The notes under the pieces: generated by a model
Database searches by the model: none
Told to the model about the DNA's origin: nothing
The model's input: the letters and a program-made list of their open reading frames with translations, nothing else
Origin: Streptomyces violens
Lineage (GTDB): Bacteria; Actinomycetota; Actinomycetes; Streptomycetales; Streptomycetaceae
Direction: 5' to 3'
Assembly (NCBI RefSeq): GCF_000717745.1
Contig: NZ_JOBH01000008.1
Coordinates: 124,001-188,000 of the forward strand
DNA length: 64,000 nt
Shown here: in pieces, positions 55,311-63,441 of the stretch
How the letters are laid out: every line of letters begins with the position of its first letter
Numbering within the stretch: the first letter of the stretch is position 1
Program-made: the position numbers and the translations under genes

Positions 55311-56480
55311 ATGCCCGTTGCCGAACCGCCCGCCCAGCCATCCACCACCCGCACCACCCCCATCTCCCCCGTCCGCGCCGCAGTCGTCGGCACCGGCGGC
55401 ATCGTCACCGGCAGCCACCTGCCGGCCCTGCGCGAACTGCACGGCCGCGTACGGCTGGTGGCCGCCGTCGACACCGATCCCGCACGGCTCACCGCCTTCC
55501 GCGACCAGGCGGGCGACGAGGTGCACGGCTACGGCGATCTCGACGAGATGCTCGCCGCCGAGCGCCCGGACCTCGTCCTCCTCGGCACCCCGCCCGCCCT
55601 GCACGCCGAGCAGGCAACGGCCGCGCTGCGGGCGGGTGCCTGGGTGCTCTGCGAGAAGCCGCTGTGCCTCTCCCTCGCCGAGTACGACGCGATCGCGGCG
55701 GCCGAGGGCGACGAGAGCGCGGCGGGCGGCCCGTACGCCTCCGTCGTCTTCCAGCACCGGTACGGATCGGGCGCGGTGCACGCGCGCGAGCTGCTGCGCT
55801 CCGGGGAGCTGGGGCGGCCGCTGGTCGCGCACTGCCAGACCACCTGGTACCGGGACCGCGCGTACTACTCCGTCCCCTGGCGCGGCCGCTGGGCCACCGA
55901 GGGCGGCGGACCGACCATGGGCCACGGCATCCACCAGATGGATCTGCTGCTGCATCTGCTCGGCGACTGGACCGAGGTACGGGCGATGGCGGGCCGGCTG
56001 GTGCACGACGTGGAGAGCGAGGACGTCTCCACCGCGCTCGTCCGGTTCGCCGACGGCACCATGGCCACCGTCGTGAACAGCGTGCTCAGCCCCGACGAGG
56101 TGAGCCGCATCCGCATCGACTGCGCGGACGCCACGGTCGAACTGACGCATCTGTACGGGCACTCCAACGACGACTGGGCCTACACCCCGGCCGTGCACGC
56201 CCGCGACGACGAGCGGCGCACCACCCACTGGCGCACCCCGGCCGCCGACATCCCCAGCTCGCACGCCGCGCAGCTCGACGGCTTCCTGGACGCCATGGAG
56301 AAGGGCGTCCGCCCGCCCGGCAGCGGCACGGAGGCGCGCCGCACGCTGGAATTCCTCGCCGCGCTCTACAAGTCGGCGTTCACCGGGCGGCCGGTCGGCG
56401 CGGGCGAGATCGGTCCGGACGACCCGTACTACCACGCCATGCACGGCAACCACCCCGACTGGGCACCGAAGGAGCAGTGA
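55311..56480 (+). CDS. Gfo/Idh/MocA-family oxidoreductase
   Basis: The protein has 389 residues; ATG 55311 follows GAGGGAG. NAD(P) loop GTGGIVTGSHLPAL is at about residues 25-38. The CEKPLCLSLAEYD motif with its Lys and the GPTMGHGIHQMDLLLHLLG motif with Asp and His give the family catalytic set. It oxidises or epimerises a sugar or sugar acid in the cytoplasm. It is the first gene of an operon with a PmoA-like protein, cupin and ABC importer under a LacI-type operator. The particular sugar is unknown. Confidence 0.9.
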   Translation: MPVAEPPAQPSTTRTTPISPVRAAVVGTGGIVTGSHLPALRELHGRVRLVAAVDTDPARLTAFRDQAGDEVHGYGDLDEMLAAERPDLVLLGTPPALHAEQATAALRAGAWVLCEKPLCLSLAEYDAIAAAEGDESAAGGPYASVVFQHRYGSGAVHARELLRSGELGRPLVAHCQTTWYRDRAYYSVPWRGRWATEGGGPTMGHGIHQMDLLLHLLGDWTEVRAMAGRLVHDVESEDVSTALVRFADGTMATVVNSVLSPDEVSRIRIDCADATVELTHLYGHSNDDWAYTPAVHARDDERRTTHWRTPAADIPSSHAAQLDGFLDAMEKGVRPPGSGTEARRTLEFLAALYKSAFTGRPVGAGEIGPDDPYYHAMHGNHPDWAPKEQ

Positions 56481-56488
56481 CCGCTGCG

Positions 56489-57424
56489 ATGAGCGCACCG
56501 ACGCCGATCACCGTCACCCACACCCACGGCGAGCGCATCCGGGTCGCCGCCGGCGGCACCGAGCTGCTGTCCTACGTGTACGCGCCCGACCCGGTGGCCT
56601 TCGAGGCGCGCAAGCCGTACGTGCACCCGCTGCGCACCCTCGCGGGGCACACGGTCAGCGGCTACCGGCCCAACGACCACCGCTGGCACAAGGGTCTGCA
56701 GATGACCGCGAGCCATCTTTCGGGCCAGAACTTCTGGGGCGGCAACTCCTATGTGCACGGGGAGGGTTACCTCCCGCTCCACGAGCGGATCGGCTCCATG
56801 CGGCACGACGGTTTCGACACCTTCGAGGCCGCCGAGGACCGGCTGGACTTCACCGAATTGCTCACCTGGGTCGAGAACGGCGGCCAGGAGTGGGCGCGCG
56901 AGCGTCGCACGGTCGCGGTGCACTCGGTGGACGCGGAGGCCGGCGCGTACGCGCTGGACTGGTCGATCCAGCTGACCAACGTCCGGGACGAGGCACTGCG
57001 CTTCGGTTCGCCGACGACTGCGGGGCGGGAGATGGCGGGCTACACCGGGCTGCAGTGGCGCGGCCCCCGGGCCTTCACCGGTGCGCAGGTGCTGACCCCG
57101 GCCGGCCCGAGCACCGACCAGGAGACGATGGGCAAGCCCGCCGCCGAGCACCCGTGGATCGCGGTCGTCGGCGAGCACGACGACGTGGACGGGCACGCCA
57201 CCCTTGCCTTCGCGCACACCCCGGAGAACGCCGACGCCGTCCATGCCTCGCACTGGTTCGTACGCTCCGAGCCGATCCCGTCCGTCGCGTTCTCCTGGGC
57301 GTTCTTCGAGGAGTTCGCGCTGGAACCGGGCGAGTCCTTCGCGTACCGCTACCGAGTGCTGGTCGCCGATGGTGCGTGGGAGCCGCACCGCATCGAAGCC
57401 CATCTGAAGTCGCTGGCCTGGTGA
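56489..57424 (+). CDS. PmoA-like (DUF6807) protein
   Basis: The protein has 311 residues. ATG 56489 is 8 nt after the dehydrogenase stop, with GAAGGAG further back; GTG 56477 is possible but too close to it. RPNDHRWHKGLQMTASHLSGQNFWG (split) and YTGLQWRGPRAFTGA are the conserved blocks of the family annotated as PmoA; despite the name, it is unrelated to the membrane methane monooxygenase. Members sit in carbohydrate operons beside Gfo/Idh enzymes, suggesting a sugar-modifying or binding role. Reaction unproved. Confidence 0.8.
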   Translation: MSAPTPITVTHTHGERIRVAAGGTELLSYVYAPDPVAFEARKPYVHPLRTLAGHTVSGYRPNDHRWHKGLQMTASHLSGQNFWGGNSYVHGEGYLPLHERIGSMRHDGFDTFEAAEDRLDFTELLTWVENGGQEWARERRTVAVHSVDAEAGAYALDWSIQLTNVRDEALRFGSPTTAGREMAGYTGLQWRGPRAFTGAQVLTPAGPSTDQETMGKPAAEHPWIAVVGEHDDVDGHATLAFAHTPENADAVHASHWFVRSEPIPSVAFSWAFFEEFALEPGESFAYRYRVLVADGAWEPHRIEAHLKSLAW

Positions 57425-57459
57425 CGGACGGACCGAGGGACTGAAGAAGGGAGCCGGTC

Positions 57460-58206
57460 ATGGTCATGGACGCGCCGCTGCCGGGCGGTATCGGACTGTC
57501 GCACCTCAGCGCCTATGAGTGGGAGGCCGCCGACGGCGTGTGCGGGGGCAGCCCGCATCTGCACCTCGCCTGCACGGAGGCATACGTCGTCACCGGGGGC
57601 CGGGGCGCCGTACAGACGCTGAGCGTCGCGGACGGCTACCGCGAGACGCCGCTGGAGCCGGGCGTGATCGCCTGGTTCACGCCGGGGACCGTGCACCGCA
57701 TGGTCAACGGCGACGGGCTGCGGGTGACGGTACTGATGCAGAACGGCGGGCTGCCGGAGGCCGGGGACGCGGTCTTCACCTTCCCGCCCGAGGTACTGGC
57801 CGATCCGGCGGCGTACGCCGCTGCCGCCGCGCTGCCCGCGAAGGAGGGGCCCGAGGCGGAGGCCGGTGCGCGCAAGCGCCGGGACCTCGCCGTCGAGGGG
57901 TACCAGACGCTGCGTACCGCCCTGGCGGACGGCGACGACGGGCCGCTGCGCGCCTTCCACGAGGCGGCCGCCCGGCTCGTCGCGCCCAAGGTCGAGGGAT
58001 GGAAGGTGCGCTGGCGCGAAGGCGCGCTGGCCGCCGCCGAGCGGACGGGGCAGCAGCTCACCGCGCTCGCCGGGGGCGACGCCGCGCATCTGGCCGAGGG
58101 CGGCGTCCGGTCCGCGCGGCCGACCCGGCACGGCGGGTACGGCATGTGCGGCCGCCGCGAAGAGTACGAACTGCCCGGCACGACGCTTCCGTACTACGGG
58201 GAGTGA
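57460..58206 (+). CDS. Cupin-domain protein of the sugar operon
   Basis: The protein has 248 residues, ATG 57460 behind GGGAG. The cupin barrel occupies about 20-100: metal ligands in SPHLHLACTEAYVV (two His and a Glu) and PGTVHRMV (His). A C-terminal helical half follows. It may isomerise or epimerise a sugar, or sense it. It lies between the PmoA-like and binding-protein genes with 35-nt and 3-nt gaps, firmly in the operon. The real reaction is not clear from sequence. Confidence 0.82.
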   Translation: MVMDAPLPGGIGLSHLSAYEWEAADGVCGGSPHLHLACTEAYVVTGGRGAVQTLSVADGYRETPLEPGVIAWFTPGTVHRMVNGDGLRVTVLMQNGGLPEAGDAVFTFPPEVLADPAAYAAAAALPAKEGPEAEAGARKRRDLAVEGYQTLRTALADGDDGPLRAFHEAAARLVAPKVEGWKVRWREGALAAAERTGQQLTALAGGDAAHLAEGGVRSARPTRHGGYGMCGRREEYELPGTTLPYYGE

Positions 58207-58209
58207 GCC

Positions 58210-59484
58210 GTGCGACGTCTCAGAACTCTCGCGGCCGTGGCGCTCACCCTCTCCCTGGCCCTCGCGGGCTGCGGGGACGGTGAGGCCTCCACCGCCGCCG
58301 GCGGCAAGGTCACGCTCCGTTTCACCTGGTGGGGCAACGCGGACCGGGCAGCCCGCACCGAGAAGGCCGTCGCCGCCTTCGAGAAGGCGAACCCCGGCAT
58401 CGACATCCAGACCTCGTACTCCACGTACGAGTCGTACAAGCAGAAGCTGGCCACCCAGGCGGCGGGCGGCGACGTCCCCGACCTCATCCAGCTCGACTAC
58501 CGGCAGATCAGCCAGTACGCGGGCTCGGATGTACTGCTCGACCTGGGGACTCAACGCAAGGCGCTGCCCACGAACGACATGGACTCCGGGCTGCTGAAGA
58601 CCGGGCAGGTGGACGGCGTGCAGTACGCGCTGCCGATGGGCGTTGGCACACAGGCCCTCGCGTACGACAAGGAGGCGTGGCGGAAGGCCGGGCTGCGGGC
58701 CCCGAAGGCGGGCTGGACCTGGGAGGACTGGGCGGACGCACTGCGGAAGCTGAAGGCCGCCGGGTACGAGCGGCCGATGACGGACCCGGGCTCGATGGAG
58801 GACTGGTTCGAGGTCTGGCTGCGCGGGCAGGGCAAGCGGCTGTACGGCGCTGACGGGCAGGCCGCCTTCAGCGCGGCCGACCTGGCCCGCTTCTGGACCT
58901 TCACCTCGAAGCTGCGCAAGGAGGGGCTGGTCAGCCGGGCCGAGGACACCACACAGATGGCGGGCTCGGTCGAGGACTCGCCGATGGGCCGCAAGCGGGC
59001 CGTCGCGGAGTTCAACTGGGACGCGCCGTCCGCCGGTTACGAGGCCGTGTACGGGGACCGGCTGGCGCTCGCGCCGATGCCGGCGGGCCCGGACGGCACC
59101 CCCGGTCAGTACTACAAGCCGTCGATGCTCCTCGGGGTCGCCGCCGACAGCGCGCACCCGCGCGAGGCGGCCCGCTTCCTCGACTTCCTGCTCAACTCCG
59201 ACGCGGCCGCTGACATCCTCGGTGTGGACCGCGGCACCCCGGTCAACAGCCGGCAGCGGGACCGGGTCCTGCCGAAGGTGACCGGCTTCCAGCAGCAGGT
59301 CGCCGGCCTCCAGGAAGCCCTGGAGGGCAAGCTGAAGGACCCGCCGGCCGCGCCGCCGCGCGGTGACAACGGCCTGCAGTCGACCTTCCAGCGCGACTAC
59401 GACCAGGTGGCCTTCGAGCAGGCGTCCCCGCGCGAGGTCGCCGAGGACTTCCTGACCGAGGCACGGACGGAGCTGAGGCCGTGA
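58210..59484 (+). CDS. CUT1 ABC transporter sugar-binding lipoprotein
   Basis: The protein has 424 residues from GTG 58210. Lipobox LALAGC lipidates Cys21. FTWWGNADRAARTEKAVAAFEKANPGI (split) is the standard start of family 1 carbohydrate-binding proteins, and VPDLIQLDYRQISQYA follows. It captures the substrate outside the membrane for the two permeases encoded next. It overlaps the first permease by 4 nt. Ligand unknown; a di- or oligosaccharide is typical of this class. Confidence 0.92.
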   Translation: MRRLRTLAAVALTLSLALAGCGDGEASTAAGGKVTLRFTWWGNADRAARTEKAVAAFEKANPGIDIQTSYSTYESYKQKLATQAAGGDVPDLIQLDYRQISQYAGSDVLLDLGTQRKALPTNDMDSGLLKTGQVDGVQYALPMGVGTQALAYDKEAWRKAGLRAPKAGWTWEDWADALRKLKAAGYERPMTDPGSMEDWFEVWLRGQGKRLYGADGQAAFSAADLARFWTFTSKLRKEGLVSRAEDTTQMAGSVEDSPMGRKRAVAEFNWDAPSAGYEAVYGDRLALAPMPAGPDGTPGQYYKPSMLLGVAADSAHPREAARFLDFLLNSDAAADILGVDRGTPVNSRQRDRVLPKVTGFQQQVAGLQEALEGKLKDPPAAPPRGDNGLQSTFQRDYDQVAFEQASPREVAEDFLTEARTELRP

Positions 59485-60452
59485 GCACGCGAACGATGGA
59501 CGAAACGGCCGCGCTCCCCCGGCAGCGTCCGGCCCCTGCGGTACAGGGCGGGAAACGGCGGCCGAAGCGGGAACGGGAGGGCGCCGCCTGGGTGTTCCTC
59601 TCCCCCTGGGTGCTGGGCGCGGCGATCCTCACCCTGCTCCCGATGGCGGTCTCCCTCTACCTCTCCTTCACCGACTACAACCTCTTCGACCCGCCGTCCT
59701 GGGTCGGTCTGCGCAACTACACGCAGATGTTCACCGAGGACCCGCGGCTGCTCCGCTCGGTGGGGAACACCCTGCTGTACGTCCTGGTGGCCGTGCCCCT
59801 GCAACTCGCCCTGGCGCTGGCGGTGGCGGTCGCGCTGAAGTCGATGAAGCGCGGCAAGGGCTTCTACCGGTCCGCCTTCTACGCCCCGTCGCTGCTCGGC
59901 GCCTCGATGAGCATCGCGCTCGTCTGGCGGGCGCTGTTCAACGACGGCGGCACCGTCGACAACGTACTGGGCTCCCTGGGCCTGCACACCGGCGGCTGGG
60001 TCAACCGGCCCGGCTGGGCGCTGCTCTCCGTGGCTCTGCTGACGGTGTGGCAGTTCGGCGCGCCGATGGTCATCTTCCTGGCGGGGCTGCAGCAGATACC
60101 GAAGGAACTGTACGAGGCGGCGTCGGTGGACGGCGCCGGGCGGTGGCGGCAGTTCGTCTCCATCACCCTGCCGATGCTGTCCCCGGTCCTCTTCTTCAAC
60201 CTCGTCCTGCAGACCATCCAGGCGTTCCAGGTCTTCACCCCGGCGTTCGCGGTGAGCGGCGGCCGGGGCGGCCCGGCGGACTCCACCCTCTTCTACACGC
60301 TCTACCTCTACGACCGTGGCTTCACCGGCTCGCACATGGGCTATGCCTCCGCGATGGCGTGGGTACTGCTGATCGCCATCGGCATCGTCACCGCGGTGCT
60401 CTTCCGCACCTCCCGCTCCTGGGTCTTCTACGCGAACGAGGAGGGCCGCTGA
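59481..60452 (+). CDS. CUT1 ABC transporter permease 1 (MalF-like)
   Basis: The protein has 323 residues from GTG 59481, overlapping the binding-protein stop. A basic cytoplasmic tail of about 35 residues precedes six TMs. The EAA loop (EAASVDGAGRWRQFVSITLP, about 213-232) docks the ATPase. NYTQMF and the long TM3 loop are MalF-like. With permease 2 it forms the sugar channel. Its stop overlaps the next ATG. Confidence 0.93.
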   Translation: MSTRTMDETAALPRQRPAPAVQGGKRRPKREREGAAWVFLSPWVLGAAILTLLPMAVSLYLSFTDYNLFDPPSWVGLRNYTQMFTEDPRLLRSVGNTLLYVLVAVPLQLALALAVAVALKSMKRGKGFYRSAFYAPSLLGASMSIALVWRALFNDGGTVDNVLGSLGLHTGGWVNRPGWALLSVALLTVWQFGAPMVIFLAGLQQIPKELYEAASVDGAGRWRQFVSITLPMLSPVLFFNLVLQTIQAFQVFTPAFAVSGGRGGPADSTLFYTLYLYDRGFTGSHMGYASAMAWVLLIAIGIVTAVLFRTSRSWVFYANEEGR

Positions 60453-61309
60453 TGACCTTCACACGTACCGCTGTGCGCGCCAACTGGCCGCGTACCGCCC
60501 TGCACGCCGGCTGTCTCCTCGTCCTGCTGGTCATGCTGTATCCGCTGGGCTGGCTGGTCGCGACGTCCTTCAAGCCGGCCGACGAGGTGCTCGCCAGCCT
60601 CGCGCTGCTGCCGTCCCGGCTGGCCACCGAGAATTACACGACGGCCGCGGCCGGCATCGAGGGCGTCAGCCTGCTGAAGCTCTTCGGCAACTCGCTGACC
60701 ATCTCGATCGGTGCCGTGCTCGGCAATGTACTGAGCTGCTCGCTGGCCGCGTACGCCTTCGCGCGGCTGCGGTTCAAGCTGCGCGGGCCGCTGTTCGCGT
60801 TCATGATCGCCACGATCATGCTGCCGCACCACGCGGTGCTGATCCCGCAGTACATCGTCTTCAACCAGCTCGGCATGGTGAACACCTTCTGGCCGATGGT
60901 GCTGCCGAAGTTCCTGGCCACCGACGCGTTCTTCGTCTTCCTCATCGTGCAGTTCATGCGCGGACTGCCGCGCGAGCTGGAGGAGGCGGCGAAGATCGAC
61001 GGCTGCGGGCCGTTCCGTACCTTCGCGCGGGTCGTGCTGCCGCTCACCCGGCCCGCGCTGATCACCACCGCGATCTTCACCTTCATCTGGACCTGGAACG
61101 ACTTCTTCACCCAGCTCATCTACCTCTTCGAGCCGGACAAGTACACGCTCACGCTCGCCCTGCGCACCTTCGTGGACACCTCCAGCCAGTCCGCGTACGG
61201 CCCGATGTTCGCCATGTCGGTCCTCGCGCTGCTCCCGATCGTGCTCTTCTTCCTCGCCTTCCAGCGCTTCCTGGTGGAGGGCATGGCGAACTCGGGGGTC
61301 AAGGGATGA
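60452..61309 (+). CDS. CUT1 ABC transporter permease 2 (MalG-like)
   Basis: The protein has 285 residues; ATG 60452 overlaps the previous stop. Six TMs are seen, with the EAA loop EEAAKIDGCGPFRTFARVVLP (split, about 175-195) and the MalG ending QRFLVEGMANSGVKG. No ABC ATPase gene is in the operon, as for many Streptomyces CUT1 importers that share the global ATPase MsiK. The DUF624-like gene starts inside its last codons. Confidence 0.93.
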   Translation: MTFTRTAVRANWPRTALHAGCLLVLLVMLYPLGWLVATSFKPADEVLASLALLPSRLATENYTTAAAGIEGVSLLKLFGNSLTISIGAVLGNVLSCSLAAYAFARLRFKLRGPLFAFMIATIMLPHHAVLIPQYIVFNQLGMVNTFWPMVLPKFLATDAFFVFLIVQFMRGLPRELEEAAKIDGCGPFRTFARVVLPLTRPALITTAIFTFIWTWNDFFTQLIYLFEPDKYTLTLALRTFVDTSSQSAYGPMFAMSVLALLPIVLFFLAFQRFLVEGMANSGVKG

Positions 61310-61911
61310 GCGCCCCGACGGACACGGCGTCCGGGCGGCGGGAGCCCGGCGAGCTGTTCGGCCCGCGCTTCGAGCTGTTCGCCGACGTGCTCGCCCTCGG
61401 GCTCGCCACGTCGGTGGCCTGCCTGCCGCTGGTGACGGTGCCGGCCGCGCTGGCCACGGCCTGCACGCTGCTGCGCAGGCGGCAGTGGTACGGCGAGCCG
61501 TGCACGGCCGGGCGGTACTTCGCCGCGCTGCGCGCCCGGCGGTGGCGCGCCGACCTGGCCGCCGGCAGCCTGCTGCTGGCACTCGGCGTGCTGTTCGCGG
61601 CGGACGCGGCACTGGCCGCGGCGGGGCTGCCCGGGGCCGTACCGTTCGCGCTGTTCCTGGCAGCCGTGGGCGCGGTACTGGCAGTGATCGCGCTCCGCGC
61701 CTGCGCACAGGAACAAGAGGTCGGGCACTGGCGCGCGGCGCTGCGCACGGCCGCCCTGTGCTCCGTGCGCGATCTGCCCGGCTCCCTCCTGGTCCTGCTC
61801 GCGCTGGCCACGGCGGCGGTCTGTGCCTGGGTGCTGCCGCCGCTCCTCTTCCTGGTCCCGGGGCCGTTGGCGGTGGCGCTGACGGCAGTGGAGCGCCGGT
61901 CGGGCGGCTGA
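61306..61911 (+). CDS. DUF624-like membrane protein (YesL family)
   Basis: The protein has 201 residues; ATG 61306 overlaps the permease stop. Five hydrophobic segments are seen. Around residue 20-60, LFADVLALGLATSVACLPLVTVPAALATACTLL (split) fits the YesL/DUF624 start. Such proteins often close CUT1 sugar operons and are thought to help the transporter, but the mechanism is unknown. It is the last gene of the operon; a hairpin follows at 61949. Confidence 0.8.
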   Translation: MSAPTDTASGRREPGELFGPRFELFADVLALGLATSVACLPLVTVPAALATACTLLRRRQWYGEPCTAGRYFAALRARRWRADLAAGSLLLALGVLFAADAALAAAGLPGAVPFALFLAAVGAVLAVIALRACAQEQEVGHWRAALRTAALCSVRDLPGSLLVLLALATAAVCAWVLPPLLFLVPGPLAVALTAVERRSGG

Positions 61912-61948
61912 GCCGGGAGTTTCCGGACCCAGACACTTATCTCGGCAA

Positions 61949-61970
61949 AAGGTTGCCCCGGGCAAACCTT
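61949..61970. terminator. Hairpin after the sugar operon
   Basis: AAGGTTGCC and GGCAAACCTT pair with one bulged A around CCG. It is followed by TTGTACC. It lies 37 nt after the DUF624-like stop, so operon termination is the simplest role. It is also 64 nt upstream of the next start and could be part of that leader. Confidence 0.5.
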
Positions 61971-61990
61971 GTACCTCGCTTCGACACTTC

Positions 61991-62017
61991 CTTAACTTCA
62001 GGTGAAGCCCGTATAAA
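61991..62017 (+). promoter_or_regulatory. Promoter of the CDP-alcohol phosphotransferase gene
   Basis: TATAAA (62012-62017) is a strong -10. CTTAAC (61991-61996) is a weak -35 at 15 bp, and CTTCA-GG-TGAAG (61996-62007) is a small palindrome in the spacer. The gene starts at 62034 with AGGAAG ahead. Confidence 0.5.
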
Positions 62018-62033
62018 CACCAGGAAGTCGAAC

Positions 62034-63059
62034 ATGCGCAGAGACATACCGCCCCTCGCCGAGGTGCGTCGCCTTACCCAGAAGAAGCGGGACGCATGGT
62101 GGACCGTGCTGCTGGTCGACCCGGTCGCCACTCCTCTGGTGCGGCAGACCGCGATGCGCACGCGGATCACCCCGAACCAGATCACCTGGGGCGCGCTCCT
62201 CCTCGGCCTCGTCTCCGCGGCCTGCTTCACGCAGGGCGACTGGCGCTGGCTCATCGCCGGTGCCGTGGTGTACCACCTGAGCTTCATCCTGGACTGCATG
62301 GACGGCAAGGTCGCCCGGCTCACCGGCCAGGGCTCCGTCTTCGGTGCCTGGCTCGACTACATCTTCGACCGCATCCGCGTGATGGCCTGCGCCGTCGCCC
62401 TGATGGGTGGTCAGTACCACCGCACCGGCGACACCTTCTACATCTGGCTCGCGGCGGGCGTGGTCGCGCTCGACGGCCTGCGGTACATCAACTCCCTGGA
62501 GATCTTCAAGACCCGGCACACGATGCGCAAGCAGATCAAGTCGCGCATCCGGGCGGCGCGGCGGGCCGAGGACACGGCGGAGGTCGCGTTCATGGAGGAC
62601 CTGCTGCGCGACAACCCCGAGGCGGACATCGAGCAGGACCTCCAGCAGGACCGTGCGGAGGCCGTGGAAAGCACGGTGAACACGGAGAACAAGGAGAACA
62701 CGGCGAGCACGGCGGACACGCCGATGCTGGTGGCCGTGCCGGCGCCGAAGCGCCGCAAGAAGTCCGACGTCATCGACCTCCAGCGAGAATTCCGCAGCCG
62801 CTTCCCCGGCTATCTGCGGGCCCGCTCCTACCTGCTGCGGCACCGCGTCCGTACGCACCTCATCAGCGGCATCGAGTTCCAGATGGGCGTCTTCATCATC
62901 GGCCCGCTCTTCGACGCGGTCATCCCCGTCACGGTCGTCTCCGCCATCCTCCTGCTCCTCTTCGAACTCGCCATCGTCTACAAACTCCTGCTCTCCACCC
63001 GCGACTTCGCCCGCACCCTCGACTCCTTCGAGAACACGAAGACACCGGCGGCGGCCTGA
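62034..63059 (+). CDS. CDP-alcohol phosphatidyltransferase family protein
   Basis: The protein has 341 residues. The full motif D-x2-D-G-x2-A-R-x8-G-x3-D-x3-D is present, with Asp87, Asp90, Asp108 and Asp112 binding two metals. It links a CDP-alcohol to an alcohol acceptor in the membrane, making a phospholipid or phosphodiester. After the catalytic TMs there is an acidic insert (about 175-245: EVAFMEDLLRDNPEADIEQD, then Glu/Asn/Thr-rich) before the final TMs, longer than PgsA or PssA. Single gene. The head-group is not predictable; a wall-polymer or unusual-lipid role is possible. Confidence 0.88.
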   Translation: MRRDIPPLAEVRRLTQKKRDAWWTVLLVDPVATPLVRQTAMRTRITPNQITWGALLLGLVSAACFTQGDWRWLIAGAVVYHLSFILDCMDGKVARLTGQGSVFGAWLDYIFDRIRVMACAVALMGGQYHRTGDTFYIWLAAGVVALDGLRYINSLEIFKTRHTMRKQIKSRIRAARRAEDTAEVAFMEDLLRDNPEADIEQDLQQDRAEAVESTVNTENKENTASTADTPMLVAVPAPKRRKKSDVIDLQREFRSRFPGYLRARSYLLRHRVRTHLISGIEFQMGVFIIGPLFDAVIPVTVVSAILLLLFELAIVYKLLLSTRDFARTLDSFENTKTPAAA

Positions 63060-63095
63060 GTACCGGGGTCCGCACTGCCCGGGTGGGTGCAGCAC

Positions 63096-63306
63096 TCACG
63101 GCACACCTGACGGCGCCTCACTGAGGGCGTAGCCGACGCCCGTGTCCAGGTCGGTGTCGTAGCCGGCCTGGAAGGCCTTCTTGTACGCGTCGTCGCCGGG
63201 TTTCCCAGACCTGCCGGCCCAGTCCGAGCAGCCGGGCGGCCCGTTCCCACTGGCCGATGGCGACCACAGCTCCGGCAAGCTGGTCGATGACGAGTGCGGT
63301 CGGGCC
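63096..63306 (-). pseudogene. Relic of an AfsR/LuxR-type regulator C-terminus
   Basis: Reading leftward, ALVIDQLAGAVVAIGQWERA and ARLLGLGRQVWE match the TPR end of large ATPase regulators. The frame then breaks, and in the next frame DDAYKKAFQAGYDTDLDTGV and GYALSEAPSGVP resume the expected ending before TGA at 63096. About 30 residues between the blocks are missing, and a stop lies just upstream of the first block. No start codon or ribosome site supports expression. The 382-bp gap 63060-63441 holds nothing else of note. Confidence 0.65.
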
Positions 63307-63441
63307 GGTTCAGGGGGTGGGACGCGTCAACCGGGCGGGGCCTCGTTCGCCTTTCCGGGCGGAGCGCGGAGGAACCGGGGAAGATCGCCGGCGCACCGGG
63401 GGAGGTCTACTGCGACACGAGGCCCCCCGCGAGGAGCGCAC

